A program made the translations under genes and the position numbers. The notes under the pieces were generated by a model. That model was not told the origin of the DNA. It saw nothing but the letters and a program-made list of their open reading frames with translations, and made no database searches. A DNA stretch of 64,000 bases, taken from assembly GCA_046330395.1 (NCBI GenBank), contig JAXLSS010000005.1, forward strand, positions 1 through 64,000, in the 5' to 3' direction. Positions 25,526 through 34,288 of the stretch are shown here, one piece after another (within the stretch, counting starts at the first letter, position 1; every line of letters starts with the position of its first letter). Source of the stretch: Ga0077560 sp046330395 (GTDB lineage Bacteria; Actinomycetota; Thermoleophilia; Miltoncostaeales; Miltoncostaeaceae).

Positions 25526-28384
25526 ATGCAGGCCGGCAGGCGCGCCCTGCTCCTGCTGCTGGTGGTGCTGGGCCTCACGGCCGCCTCCATCGCAGCGATC
25601 GTCCTCAAACCGGCCACGCTGGGCCTGGACCTGCGCGGCGGCGTCGAGGTGGTGCTCCAGGGTGAGCAGATCACCCAGGACGCCCCGGTCAACAGCCAGT
25701 CCATCAACCGCGCCCTGGAGGTCATCCGGCGGCGTGTTGACAGCTTCGGCGTCAGCGGCGGCGAGATCCAGACCGCCGGCACCAACCAGATCGTGGTGTC
25801 ACTGCCGGGCGTGAAGGACCCCACCGGGGTGGTCAACGACCTCACCCGGCCGGCCAACCTGGCGTTCTACGACTTCAGCGAGTCGGTGGTGAACGCCTCG
25901 TCCAACGCCTCGCAGACCGACCCCAACTTCATGTCCAACCCCAGCCTGTACGCCGCCGTGCGGCTGGCCGAGCGCACCACGCCGAAGTTCCCCAACAACG
26001 GCGCGGCCACGCTGTACGCGTTCACCAAGGCCGGTCACCGGGCGGTGGGCGAGCCGGTGGTGGTGGGCATCACGGCGGACACGACACCGCAGCAGGCCCT
26101 GGCCAAGGCGCGGGGCACCCTGGCCGATTCGGTGCGCAAGGCGGGGCACACCATGGCCCAGGTCACGGTGGAGACGGTGCCGAAGGGGCTGCTGATCGTG
26201 AGCCAGGTGGAGCAGCTGTCCACCCGCGCCCAGGGCCGCACCGTCTACTTCATCTTCCAGGACAACCCCGGGCTCACCGGCAAGGACATCAGCAGCGCGG
26301 CGGCCATCCGCGACGTCGGCAACGGCGGCACGGGCAAGCCCGAGGTGACGATGAACTTCACCGACGCGGGGTCGTCGAAGTTCCACACCATCACCCGCGA
26401 CCTCGCCCGCCGGGGCAACATCGACCCCAACCACACGCTGTACCAGTTCGCGATCGTGCTGGACAACCAGCTGATCTCCGCGCCCACCATCAACGGCCAG
26501 GAGCTGCCGGACGGCATCAGCGGCGGAGCCGCCCGCATCACGGGCAACTTCACGGTGAAGGAGACCCGGACGCTGGCCAGCCAGCTCAACTCCGGCTCCA
26601 TCCCCATCCGCATGGTGGCCGTCAGCACCAAGCAGGTGGGGGCCACGCTGGGCAAGGCATCGCTGCACCAGGGGCTCCTGGCCGGCCTGGCGGGCCTGAT
26701 CACCGTGATCGCGTTCCTGCTGTTCTACTACCGCCTCCTGGGCGTGGTGGCCGTGATGGGGCTGCTGATCTACGCGGCGCTGTTCTATGCCGTGGTGGTG
26801 CTGGTGCCCATCACCCTCACCCTGCCGGGCATCGCCGGTGTGATCCTCACCATCGGCATCAGCTCCGACGCCAACGTGGTGATCTTCGAACGCGTGCGCG
26901 AGGAGGCGCGCGCGGGCAAGAGCACCCTGGCCGCCCTCTCGGCCGGGTACCGGAAGGGCCTGGCGGCCATCATCGACGCGAACGTGGTGACCTTCTTCAC
27001 CGCGGTGCTGGTGTTCATGTTCGCCACCGCCGGCCCCAAGGGCTTCGCATTCACCCTGGGCATCGGCGTCCTGATGTCCCTGCTCACCGCCGTGGTGGCC
27101 ACGCGCGCCATCTTCGGGGTGCTGCTGGGCAGCCGGTTCCTCAAGGACGACCGCGCCCTGGCCCTCAAGCACGGCCGGGTCTTCACCATCGACTGGGTGG
27201 GCCGCTGGAGGCTGTGGGTGGTGCTGTCCACCATCCCGGTGCTGTTCGGCCTGGGGTGGATGGGCGCCCACGGCCTCAACCTGGGCCTGGACTTCACCTC
27301 CGGCAGCAGCCTGTCCGCCACGTTCGTCAAGCCGGCCAGCGAGGGCGGCATCCGCGACATCTACGCCGCGCAGGGCGTCACCGACCTCAAGGTGCAGGCG
27401 TACTCGCAGAACGTCAACGGCAGCACGGTGCGGGGCTTCCAGGTCAACTCGCCGTCGCTCAACCCCACGCAGTCCCAGAAGATCCAGAGCGCGCTGGACG
27501 CGAAGTACCAGTTCACCGACACGCCCGAGCTCACCACGGTGGGGGCCACCTTCGGGCGGCAGATCATCCGCAACGCCATCACCGCGGTGATCCTCAGCTT
27601 CATCGTGGTGGCGCTGTACCTGATCCTGCGGTTCGAGTACAAGCTGGCCCTGCCGGCCATGCTGTCGGTGGTGCACGACGTGGCGCTGTCGCTGGGCATC
27701 TACGCCGTCACCGGCCGCAAGGTCACCGGCGACACCGTGGCGGCCCTGCTGACCATCCTCGGCTACTCGCTGTACGACGTGGTGATCGTGTTCGACCGCA
27801 TCCGCGAGAACCAGCCGCTGATGCGCGGGCGCCGGTACCGGGACATCGTGAACCTGTCGGTCAACGAGGTGTTCACGCGATCCATCATCACCTCGGTGAT
27901 GACGCTGCTGCCGGTGCTGTCCCTGTTCCTCTTCGGCGGCAGCACCCTGAAGGACTTCGCCTTCGCATTGCTGGTGGGCATCCTTAGCGGTGGCGTGTCG
28001 TCGATCATCATCTCCGCGCCGCTGGCGTCCTGGTGGAAGGAGCGCGACCCGGACGAGCGCCGCAAGGCCGTGCGCGCCGAGCGCAAGCGCCAGCGCATGA
28101 TCGCCTCCGACGCCGACGTGGTGGACCTGGCCGTGCTGGAGCGCGCCGAGAGCGCCCTGGACGACGACGCGCCCGTCCCCGGCCTGGTGGCCCCGGCCGC
28201 CCCGGCCGACGAGGCGGTGCCGGCGGAGGCGCCCGTGCAGGTCGCCGCGCCCGACGTCGTCCCGCAGGACGCGGCGGACGGTGTGGACGTGGACGTGGAC
28301 GCCCCGCCGGCCGAGCCCACCGACCGTCCCGCGCGCGACCGCCCGCGGCGTCACACACAGGTGCAGCGCCGCCGCAGGCGCTAG
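25526..28384 (+). CDS. secDF: fused protein translocase subunit SecDF
   Basis: 952 aa single-chain SecD-SecF, the proton-driven motor that pulls secreted proteins through SecYEG. The SecD part opens with one helix, then LGLDLRGGVEVVLQG and the large periplasmic P1 domain (to about residue 370), then five helices with the conserved ISSDANVVIFERVREE. SecF begins near residue 550 (GLNLGLDFTSGSSLSATF), with its own small exported domain and five helices containing LYDVVIVFDRIRENQPLM. The last 90 residues are a disordered Ala/Asp/Glu/Pro tail finishing in RRRRR. In many actinobacteria SecD and SecF are separate, so the fusion is a useful lineage marker. Confidence 0.95.
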   Translation: MQAGRRALLLLLVVLGLTAASIAAIVLKPATLGLDLRGGVEVVLQGEQITQDAPVNSQSINRALEVIRRRVDSFGVSGGEIQTAGTNQIVVSLPGVKDPTGVVNDLTRPANLAFYDFSESVVNASSNASQTDPNFMSNPSLYAAVRLAERTTPKFPNNGAATLYAFTKAGHRAVGEPVVVGITADTTPQQALAKARGTLADSVRKAGHTMAQVTVETVPKGLLIVSQVEQLSTRAQGRTVYFIFQDNPGLTGKDISSAAAIRDVGNGGTGKPEVTMNFTDAGSSKFHTITRDLARRGNIDPNHTLYQFAIVLDNQLISAPTINGQELPDGISGGAARITGNFTVKETRTLASQLNSGSIPIRMVAVSTKQVGATLGKASLHQGLLAGLAGLITVIAFLLFYYRLLGVVAVMGLLIYAALFYAVVVLVPITLTLPGIAGVILTIGISSDANVVIFERVREEARAGKSTLAALSAGYRKGLAAIIDANVVTFFTAVLVFMFATAGPKGFAFTLGIGVLMSLLTAVVATRAIFGVLLGSRFLKDDRALALKHGRVFTIDWVGRWRLWVVLSTIPVLFGLGWMGAHGLNLGLDFTSGSSLSATFVKPASEGGIRDIYAAQGVTDLKVQAYSQNVNGSTVRGFQVNSPSLNPTQSQKIQSALDAKYQFTDTPELTTVGATFGRQIIRNAITAVILSFIVVALYLILRFEYKLALPAMLSVVHDVALSLGIYAVTGRKVTGDTVAALLTILGYSLYDVVIVFDRIRENQPLMRGRRYRDIVNLSVNEVFTRSIITSVMTLLPVLSLFLFGGSTLKDFAFALLVGILSGGVSSIIISAPLASWWKERDPDERRKAVRAERKRQRMIASDADVVDLAVLERAESALDDDAPVPGLVAPAAPADEAVPAEAPVQVAAPDVVPQDAADGVDVDVDAPPAEPTDRPARDRPRRHTQVQRRRRR

Positions 28385-28421
28385 CGGTAACCGCTGGGTT
28401 CCCGCAGGTTCTGGCGGGAAC
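28383..28421 (+). terminator. double hairpin after secDF
   Basis: Immediately at the secDF stop, AGCGGT pairs with ACCGCT around one A; then GTTCCCGC (28398-28405) pairs with GCGGGAAC (28414-28421) around an eight-base loop. It probably ends the yajC-secDF transcript. The second arm abuts the candidate promoter for the next gene. Confidence 0.5.
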
Positions 28422-28423
28422 GC

Positions 28424-28450
28424 TCAGGTACGGCCACACCCGGCCGATAA
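28424..28450 (+). promoter_or_regulatory. candidate sigma-28 (FliA/WhiG) type promoter
   Basis: TCAG followed by 15 bases and then GCCGATAA (28443-28450). The -10 is an exact match to the FliA/WhiG consensus GCCGATAA, and the spacing matches the TAAA-N15-GCCGATAA arrangement of WhiG promoters. Transcription would begin near 28457, about 58 bases before the GTG of the downstream gene. I saw no second full match in the window. Confidence 0.45.
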
Positions 28451-28514
28451 GGCACCAGGACATCCCCGGCCGGGGGTGTGAGTGCCGTTTCGGCGCGGAT
28501 GGAGGGTCGCACGC

Positions 28515-29186
28515 GTGTGGAGTAGGCCAAGCGGGACAACCGCGGCGGGAACGCCGTTCACGGGCACGGCCTCGGTGGACGGACGCGAGCTGCTGAGCGA
28601 ATGGTGGGCACCCGCACAGCCCGTGCGCCGCCCCGAGCCCCCCAACGCCGAGGACGTCGCCTGTCTCAACGAGTGGTCGGCCGTGGGCGTGAGCGCTCCG
28701 GACCCGGTCGCCCCGGTGTCGCAGGAGATCGAGCTGGCGACCATGGCCGAGTGGTCGGCACCGGTGCTGCCGGTGGGCGCCGACCCCGATCTGGCCGCGA
28801 TGTCCGAGTGGGCGGGACTGCCCACGGGCGGCGTCGCCGCCGAGCGGTCCCTGGCCCTCGCGGAGTCGGCGGCCACCACCGACGTTGCCACCGGGCGCAT
28901 CATGCGCACCCGCGCGGAGGGCACCTTCGCCATCAGCGGGCTGGCGCTGGCCTCGGGCCACCTGGTGTTCGAGGGCATCACCTTCCCGCACCGCCTCTCC
29001 GCCGATCCCGGCGCCGACCGCGTGACCCTCACGGTGACCGATGAGGACAACGTGGCCCCGGGCGGGCTGGTGGTGATGGCCGACAGCGGTTTCGGTCCCA
29101 GCGACGAGGGGTTCACCCTGGTGCTGGCGGCCGCGGCCCCCGGGCGTTTCCACGCACGGGGCCGGTACAAGGCGGGACTGGGCTGA
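28515..29186 (+). CDS. unrecognised protein sharing a C-terminal domain with its downstream neighbour
   Basis: 223 aa, not recognised. The first 125 residues are polar with repeated short motifs (ELLSEWWAP, CLNEWSAVG, ATMAEWSAPV, AAMSEWAGLP: a recurring xxEW at about 25-35 residue intervals). The last 85 residues (from GTFAISGLALASGHLVFEGITF to GRFHARGRYK) look like an all-beta domain and match the C-terminal domain of the next protein in order and spacing. There is no signal peptide. The GTG at 28515 follows GGAGGG at 28501-28506; an earlier GTG at 28482 lacks a binding site. A sigma-28-like promoter precedes it. Confidence 0.7.
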   Translation: MWSRPSGTTAAGTPFTGTASVDGRELLSEWWAPAQPVRRPEPPNAEDVACLNEWSAVGVSAPDPVAPVSQEIELATMAEWSAPVLPVGADPDLAAMSEWAGLPTGGVAAERSLALAESAATTDVATGRIMRTRAEGTFAISGLALASGHLVFEGITFPHRLSADPGADRVTLTVTDEDNVAPGGLVVMADSGFGPSDEGFTLVLAAAAPGRFHARGRYKAGLG

Positions 29187-29307
29187 TGCGGGCACCGGGA
29201 GACCTGTGCCGGCACCGCCCGGCACGGCAGTTCACACGGTTCGCCGGCGGGGAGCGGTGCGCCGGAACGACACCTGCTCACGATGAGCGCGCATGGAGGC
29301 GTGAAGG

Positions 29308-31503
29308 ATGATGAGCACGATGAACCTGGCCCTCGTGGGCGGCGTCACGGCCCTGCTGGTGCTGCTGGTGGTGATGCGCCGCCGCACCGCGGACGGCGGC
29401 AGCACCCCCAAGGCGGCCAAGACGCCCAGGGCGTCGCGCGGTGGCAAGGTGGCCATCGCCCGCACCTCGAAGCGCGCGAAAACGGACGGCGGCCGCGGGT
29501 CGAAGTCCCTCAAGATGCCGAAGCTGAAGCTGGGTGGGCCCAGCCTGTCGCGGTCGCGCAAGGCGTCAGCGCCGGTGGTCACCGCCACCGACGCCGACGG
29601 CGATGCGCCGCGGCGTGGCCGGAAATCCCGCGCGAAGACGCCGTCGCTGTCCATCGGCCGGCGCGGCGGGCGGCGACGCCCCGCGCTGGAGCCCGACATG
29701 GCGGACGCCGCGCTGGCGGCGGCCCTGGCGCCCGAGGCGCCCGTGGACGAGCAGGTGACCGAGGTGTTCGCCGCGCCCCCGTCGGCCGACGAGCCCGACT
29801 GGGACGCCATGCGCCAGGAGCTCAATGGCACCGTGCCTGCGGGCGCGGAGGCACCCGCAGAGGCCCCGGCCGCCATCGTGGCGCCGGTCGAGCGCGCCGC
29901 GCAGGACGAGCCCGCCAACGCGTGGGTGGACGAGGAGCTCATCACCGAGCCCGGATGGCCGCTCCCCGGCGACATGGACGCCTCGTGGGAGGACGGCGGT
30001 GCCGCGCAGCAGCCGGCGCCCGCGGCCGACGCCGTGGCCGCGGAGGCCCCCGCGGGGGACGCGTGGCTGGGTGGTGCCGACGACACCGACGACGCGGCGC
30101 CCGCCGCCGAGGTGCAGGACATCGCCGACCTCAGCGTGGGTGACGCCCAGGACGACTCCGAGGCAAGCTGGGGCGACGACGCCACCGCGTGGAACCCCAT
30201 CGCCGACGACCCGGTCGAGGCCCCGACCGCCGAGGCCACCACCGATGTGGCCGACGCGCCCATCGACGTGGTGCGCTTCGAGGAGAACGCGCCGGAGCCC
30301 GACTGGGACCAGATCCCCATGCAGGGGCACGAGGACGTCCAGGACGCCGCCGAGGCCTCGTCGGGCGACGAGGTGGCCGACCTGGAGTGGAGCACCGAGC
30401 CGGTGTCCTCCACGGCGTCCTGGTCGGACCCCGCCGAGGTCGCACCGGAGCCGGCCGAGTTCGTGGCCGCCACCGACGAGACCTGGTTCGCGCCCACCGC
30501 AGAGGTGGACGACCCCGCCGAGGCGGCCTCGGTGGCCGAGGCGCACCCCGCGGATGAGGGCTGGCTCGCGCCGGCCGACGCGTCCGGTGACGCCTCCATC
30601 GAGGCGTCCTGGCTGGGCGCTGGCGAGGAGGCGGAGGACGCCGACCCGCAGCCGCAGGCGGCCGACGACACGGTGTTCGTGCCGGACGTGTTCACCCCGG
30701 TGGATGCCGGCCCCGCCGACGTGGTTGCCACCGCGGAGGCCGACGCCGAGCGCGTGTGGTCGGACCTTCCCACCGAGCCCGACGCGCACGACCCCGCGGC
30801 CCAGTGGGACCTGGCGGAGGTTGCGGCCACGGCCGAGCTGGCCCCGCTGGAGATCCCGATGATGGAGGGCATGGAGCCGGCGGTCACCGCCGAGCCCCCC
30901 GCCGACCTCACCTGGGACCCGGAGGCGCAGGACGTGCTGGCCGCCGAGTCGCCCGAGGCCATCGTGGTGGACCCCGCCGCACCGGCGTGGGACGCCATCA
31001 CGGCCGACGCCGAGCCGGAGGACGAGGCCGAGCCCGAGACCGCGCCGGCCGAGGAGTGGCCCGTGCAGGTGACGGTGGCGCAGCCCGCGCTCCCGCGGGA
31101 GCCCGAGGCCCCGCTGGCGTGGTGGGACGAGCCCGCCCCCGGTGACCGTGAGCTGGCCGGCGAGGCGCCGGCGTGGCTGCGGGCCCCGGTGGACGAGCGG
31201 CTCACCGGTCGCTGGGCGCTGGGCGGCATGGCCTTCCAGGCCGGCCACCAGGCGCTGTCGGGCGTGCGGTTCCGCGAGCCGGTGCAGGACGCGCCCACCG
31301 AGTGGACGCTGCCCACCAACGGCAAGCCCGCCCCGGGCACGCTGGTGCTCAACGTGGAGGCCACCATGAACTGCGTCCCCACGGACGTGGAGGTGGTCAC
31401 CGCCGAGGGCTTCGCACCCACCACCGACGGCTTCACGGTGACGCTCAGCGCCGGGTCCACGGGCCCGTTCGCCGCCAGCGGCACGTTCCGCGTGATGCCC
31501 TGA
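29308..31503 (+). CDS. membrane-anchored, highly acidic repeat protein with shared C-terminal beta domain
   Basis: 731 aa. One N-terminal helix (LALVGGVTALLVLLVV) is followed by a strongly basic stretch to about residue 130 (many Lys/Arg, e.g. MPKLKLGGPSLSRSRK). Then come roughly 480 residues rich in Ala, Asp, Glu, Pro and Thr, with periodic Trp motifs (EPDWDAM, EPDWDQI, LEWSTEP, EASWLGAG, DETWFAP). The final 90 residues (LTGRWALGGMAFQAGHQALSGV ... GPFAASGTFRVMP) resemble the end of the preceding protein. The topology suggests membrane anchoring with a charged disordered spacer. ATG 29308 follows GAAGGA. Function is unknown. GC skew toward GAG/GAC codons leaves very long shadow frames on the other strand. 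Confidence 0.75.
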   Translation: MMSTMNLALVGGVTALLVLLVVMRRRTADGGSTPKAAKTPRASRGGKVAIARTSKRAKTDGGRGSKSLKMPKLKLGGPSLSRSRKASAPVVTATDADGDAPRRGRKSRAKTPSLSIGRRGGRRRPALEPDMADAALAAALAPEAPVDEQVTEVFAAPPSADEPDWDAMRQELNGTVPAGAEAPAEAPAAIVAPVERAAQDEPANAWVDEELITEPGWPLPGDMDASWEDGGAAQQPAPAADAVAAEAPAGDAWLGGADDTDDAAPAAEVQDIADLSVGDAQDDSEASWGDDATAWNPIADDPVEAPTAEATTDVADAPIDVVRFEENAPEPDWDQIPMQGHEDVQDAAEASSGDEVADLEWSTEPVSSTASWSDPAEVAPEPAEFVAATDETWFAPTAEVDDPAEAASVAEAHPADEGWLAPADASGDASIEASWLGAGEEAEDADPQPQAADDTVFVPDVFTPVDAGPADVVATAEADAERVWSDLPTEPDAHDPAAQWDLAEVAATAELAPLEIPMMEGMEPAVTAEPPADLTWDPEAQDVLAAESPEAIVVDPAAPAWDAITADAEPEDEAEPETAPAEEWPVQVTVAQPALPREPEAPLAWWDEPAPGDRELAGEAPAWLRAPVDERLTGRWALGGMAFQAGHQALSGVRFREPVQDAPTEWTLPTNGKPAPGTLVLNVEATMNCVPTDVEVVTAEGFAPTTDGFTVTLSAGSTGPFAASGTFRVMP

Positions 31504-31661
31504 GTCCGCCGGGCCCCGGCCCGTCCGCAGCTCGCCCGGTGCGCCACCCGTGAGGGTGGCGCACCGCGTTGCGGGTCCGTGCGCCACCCGGTTCCGTCCG
31601 TCCGCGCCAACCGGCACACTGGTGGTTCCCCGGTGGAGTCGATGAAAGGCGGGCCACGGGA

Positions 31662-34262
31662 ATGGGTTGGCGGGCGGATCGCGTCTCCTACGCCCAGGTG
31701 CTGGCGCTGCAGGACGCTCTGGACTGCCCGGAACCGCTGGCCTGGGCGCTGGTGCGCCGCGGGCTGGGCGACCCGGACGCCGCGCGGGAGTTCATGGCCA
31801 GCGACGGGCCCCTTGACCCGCCCGAGGACATGGACGGCGTGGTGGAGGCCGCCGAACGGCTGATCCTGGCCATCGGTCGCGGTGAGCACGTGGCCGTGCA
31901 CGGCGACTACGACTGCGACGGGGTGTGCAGCACCGCGGTGCTCACGCGGGCTCTGCGCACGGCGGGCGCCACGGTGACGCCGTTCCTGCCCAGCCGGTTC
32001 ACCGACGGGTACGGCGTGCGCGTGGCCACAGTGGAGCGACTGGCCTCCGAGGGCGCCCAGCTGCTGGTGTGCGTGGACTGCGGCACCACCGCCGAGGACG
32101 CGCTCACCCGCGCCGCGGAGCTGGGCCTGGACACCATCGTGTGCGATCACCACCTGGCGGGCGGGGCCCGGCCGCCCGGCATCATTGTCAACCCCGCCCT
32201 GGGGCGGCCGCGCGAGGACCTGCCGGCGGCGGTGGGCGTGGTGTTCACGGTGGTGCGCGCGCTCGCCGAGCGCTTGGGCGGCGACCTGCTGGGCCCCAAC
32301 CCCGATGAGGAGCTCGACCTGGTTGCCCTGGCCACGGTGGCCGACCAGGTGCCGCTGATCGGCCAGAACCGGCGCCTGGTGGCCCGCGGCCTGCAGGCCA
32401 TGCGGCGCACGCCGCGGCCGGGCATCCGCGCCCTGTGCGCCGCGGCGGGCATCGACCCCCGCACGCTCACCGCCCGTGACCTGGGCTTCCAGCTGGGCCC
32501 CAGCATCAACGCGGCCGGTCGCATGCGCACGGCCATGGAGGCGCTGGAGCTGGTGCTGGCGCCCGACGAGACCACCGCGAGGCCCATCGCCGACAGCCTG
32601 TGGGCGCTCAACGTGGAGCGCCGCGACGTGGAGCAGCGCATCACCCAGGAGGCCATCGCCCAGATCGAGGCCAGCCCGGAGGAGATCCGCGACGCGCCGG
32701 CCATCGTGGCGGCGGGTGACGGCTGGCACGAGGGCGTGGTGGGCATCGTGGCCAGCCGCCTGGTGGAGCGCTTCGAGCGCCCGGCCATCGTCATCACGCG
32801 CGACGGCGAGGTGGCCAAGGGATCCGGGCGCAGCCTCCCGGGCGTGGACCTGCACGACCTGGTGGGGCGTGCGGACGCCGTGCTGACGCGCTGGGGCGGT
32901 CACGCGGGCGCCGTGGGCCTGCAGATGGACCCGGCCGACGTGGCCACGTTCCGCGACCAGTTCATCGAGGCCGCACACGGCATCAGCCTGGCCATCGAGC
33001 GCGCGCTGGTGCGCCCGGTGGACGCCGTGGTGGGCGCGCGCGACCTCACGGTGGGCACGGCCGAGGCGTTCGAGGTGCTGGCGCCGTTCGGCAGGGGCAA
33101 CCCCTCCGTGCGGCTGCTGATGCCCGGGGCCACCGCCCAGGGCGCGGGAACGGTGGGGGCGGGGGGCAAGCATCTGGCGGTGCGCCTGCGTTGCGGCGGT
33201 GCCCACGCGCGCGCCGTGGGCTTCGGGCACGGGCACCGCGCGGCCCGCATCCAGGACGGCGACCGCTTCGACGCGCACGTCTCGCTGGGGGTGGAGCGCT
33301 TCCAGGGTTTCGTGGGCCCCCGGGTGGTGATCGAGCGACTGGAGCCGGTCACCGCGCGGGCTCTGGCGCCACAGCACGGGGGCGCGTGCGCGCCGGCCTG
33401 CGACCTCGCCTGCGCGGCCCGTCGCGGCATCGTCGAGGTGCGGGACCTGGCGCTGGGCACCGCGCCCCCCGAGGCGTGGCCCGCCCCGCCGCCCGGGCCG
33501 CCCCTGTCGGTGCGCGACCTGCGCGGCGAGGGTGCCGGCATGCATCGCATCCTGGCCCTGGCGGGCGCCGACGCCGGCGTGGCCGTGGTGTGCGCGGACG
33601 TGGCGCTGCGGCGCGCGGCGATCGACGAGGCCCTGCACCCGGCGCGCATGGGCGTGGAGGTGGCGGTGCTGGTCTCGGGACGCTGCGCCCCCGAGGCCCT
33701 GCTGCAGCGGCTGTCGCAGGCCGAGGGGCGGGCGGCGATGGTGCTCACCGACTACGCCACGATGGCCACCGCGCCCCTCCCGGAGGGGATGCACGTGCTG
33801 CTGCTGGACCCGCCCGAGGGGCCCGTCGACTGCGCGCGGGTGCGTCTGGCCGCGTCCGGTCGCCACCTGCACCTGTGCTGGGCCGACCCCGAGGTGGCGT
33901 TCGCCGGGGATGTGGCCACGTCCCGGCGCGACCTGCGGGCGGTGGCCACGGCCGTCTGGCCCGCCCTGCGCGACGGGCGGGCGCACGCGTGGGACGCCGG
34001 CCTGGAGGCGATCCTGCTGGGCGCCGATGGCCCGGTGCGCCCCGTCGCGGTGGTGGCCGACGCGCTGCGGGCGCTGGCCGAGCTGGGGATGCTGGAGATG
34101 TCCCCGGACGGGCTGCGCACCCTGCCGGACGCGGCCCGCCGGCCGATGGCCGAGGCCCCCACCGCCCAGCGGGCCGCCGCGGAGCTGGAGGCGGTGCGGG
34201 AGTTCCTGGGGCGGGCGGCCACCCTGGACCTCATGGCCGATGACGCGGTGCTGGTGGTGTGA
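31662..34262 (+). CDS. recJ: single-stranded-DNA exonuclease RecJ, long form
   Basis: 866 aa, 5'-3' ssDNA exonuclease of the DHH superfamily. Motif I is GDYDCDGVCS, the DHH motif is CDHH with following HLAGG, and the DHHA1 domain ends with GGHAGAVGLQM near residue 425. An OB-like region follows to about residue 570. The C-terminal roughly 290 residues are an extension beyond the E. coli enzyme, with alternating strands and helices (VAVVCADVALRRAAIDE, MVLTDYATMATAPLPEGMHVLLLDPPEG) resembling the extra domain of longer RecJ proteins. I chose ATG 31662 because translation from there gives the normal RecJ start; upstream open frame is intergenic. Confidence 0.92.
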   Translation: MGWRADRVSYAQVLALQDALDCPEPLAWALVRRGLGDPDAAREFMASDGPLDPPEDMDGVVEAAERLILAIGRGEHVAVHGDYDCDGVCSTAVLTRALRTAGATVTPFLPSRFTDGYGVRVATVERLASEGAQLLVCVDCGTTAEDALTRAAELGLDTIVCDHHLAGGARPPGIIVNPALGRPREDLPAAVGVVFTVVRALAERLGGDLLGPNPDEELDLVALATVADQVPLIGQNRRLVARGLQAMRRTPRPGIRALCAAAGIDPRTLTARDLGFQLGPSINAAGRMRTAMEALELVLAPDETTARPIADSLWALNVERRDVEQRITQEAIAQIEASPEEIRDAPAIVAAGDGWHEGVVGIVASRLVERFERPAIVITRDGEVAKGSGRSLPGVDLHDLVGRADAVLTRWGGHAGAVGLQMDPADVATFRDQFIEAAHGISLAIERALVRPVDAVVGARDLTVGTAEAFEVLAPFGRGNPSVRLLMPGATAQGAGTVGAGGKHLAVRLRCGGAHARAVGFGHGHRAARIQDGDRFDAHVSLGVERFQGFVGPRVVIERLEPVTARALAPQHGGACAPACDLACAARRGIVEVRDLALGTAPPEAWPAPPPGPPLSVRDLRGEGAGMHRILALAGADAGVAVVCADVALRRAAIDEALHPARMGVEVAVLVSGRCAPEALLQRLSQAEGRAAMVLTDYATMATAPLPEGMHVLLLDPPEGPVDCARVRLAASGRHLHLCWADPEVAFAGDVATSRRDLRAVATAVWPALRDGRAHAWDAGLEAILLGADGPVRPVAVVADALRALAELGMLEMSPDGLRTLPDAARRPMAEAPTAQRAAAELEAVREFLGRAATLDLMADDAVLVV

Positions 34263-34276
34263 GCAACCGGGGACGA

Positions 34277-34282
34277 TAAGTT
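34277..34282 (+). promoter_or_regulatory. -10 box for leaderless rel transcript
   Basis: TAAGTT ends 6 bases before the ATG at 34289. A GTG at 34283 directly abuts the box and could not be included in the transcript, so the box decides the start codon. Confidence 0.5.
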
Positions 34283-34288
34283 GTGAGC

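Noticed and set aside
25799..28354. An 851-codon minus-strand open frame opposite secDF
   Set aside because: SecDF motifs are unmistakable on the plus strand; the antisense product is a His/Gly/Val-rich artefact.
29232..33986. A 1584-codon open frame on the minus strand opposite the acidic protein and recJ
   Set aside because: It runs antisense to two well-supported genes and its composition (Ser/Ala/Gly then His/Gln/Arg) is what GC-rich antisense of Asp/Glu/Ala-rich coding gives. No domain or start signal.
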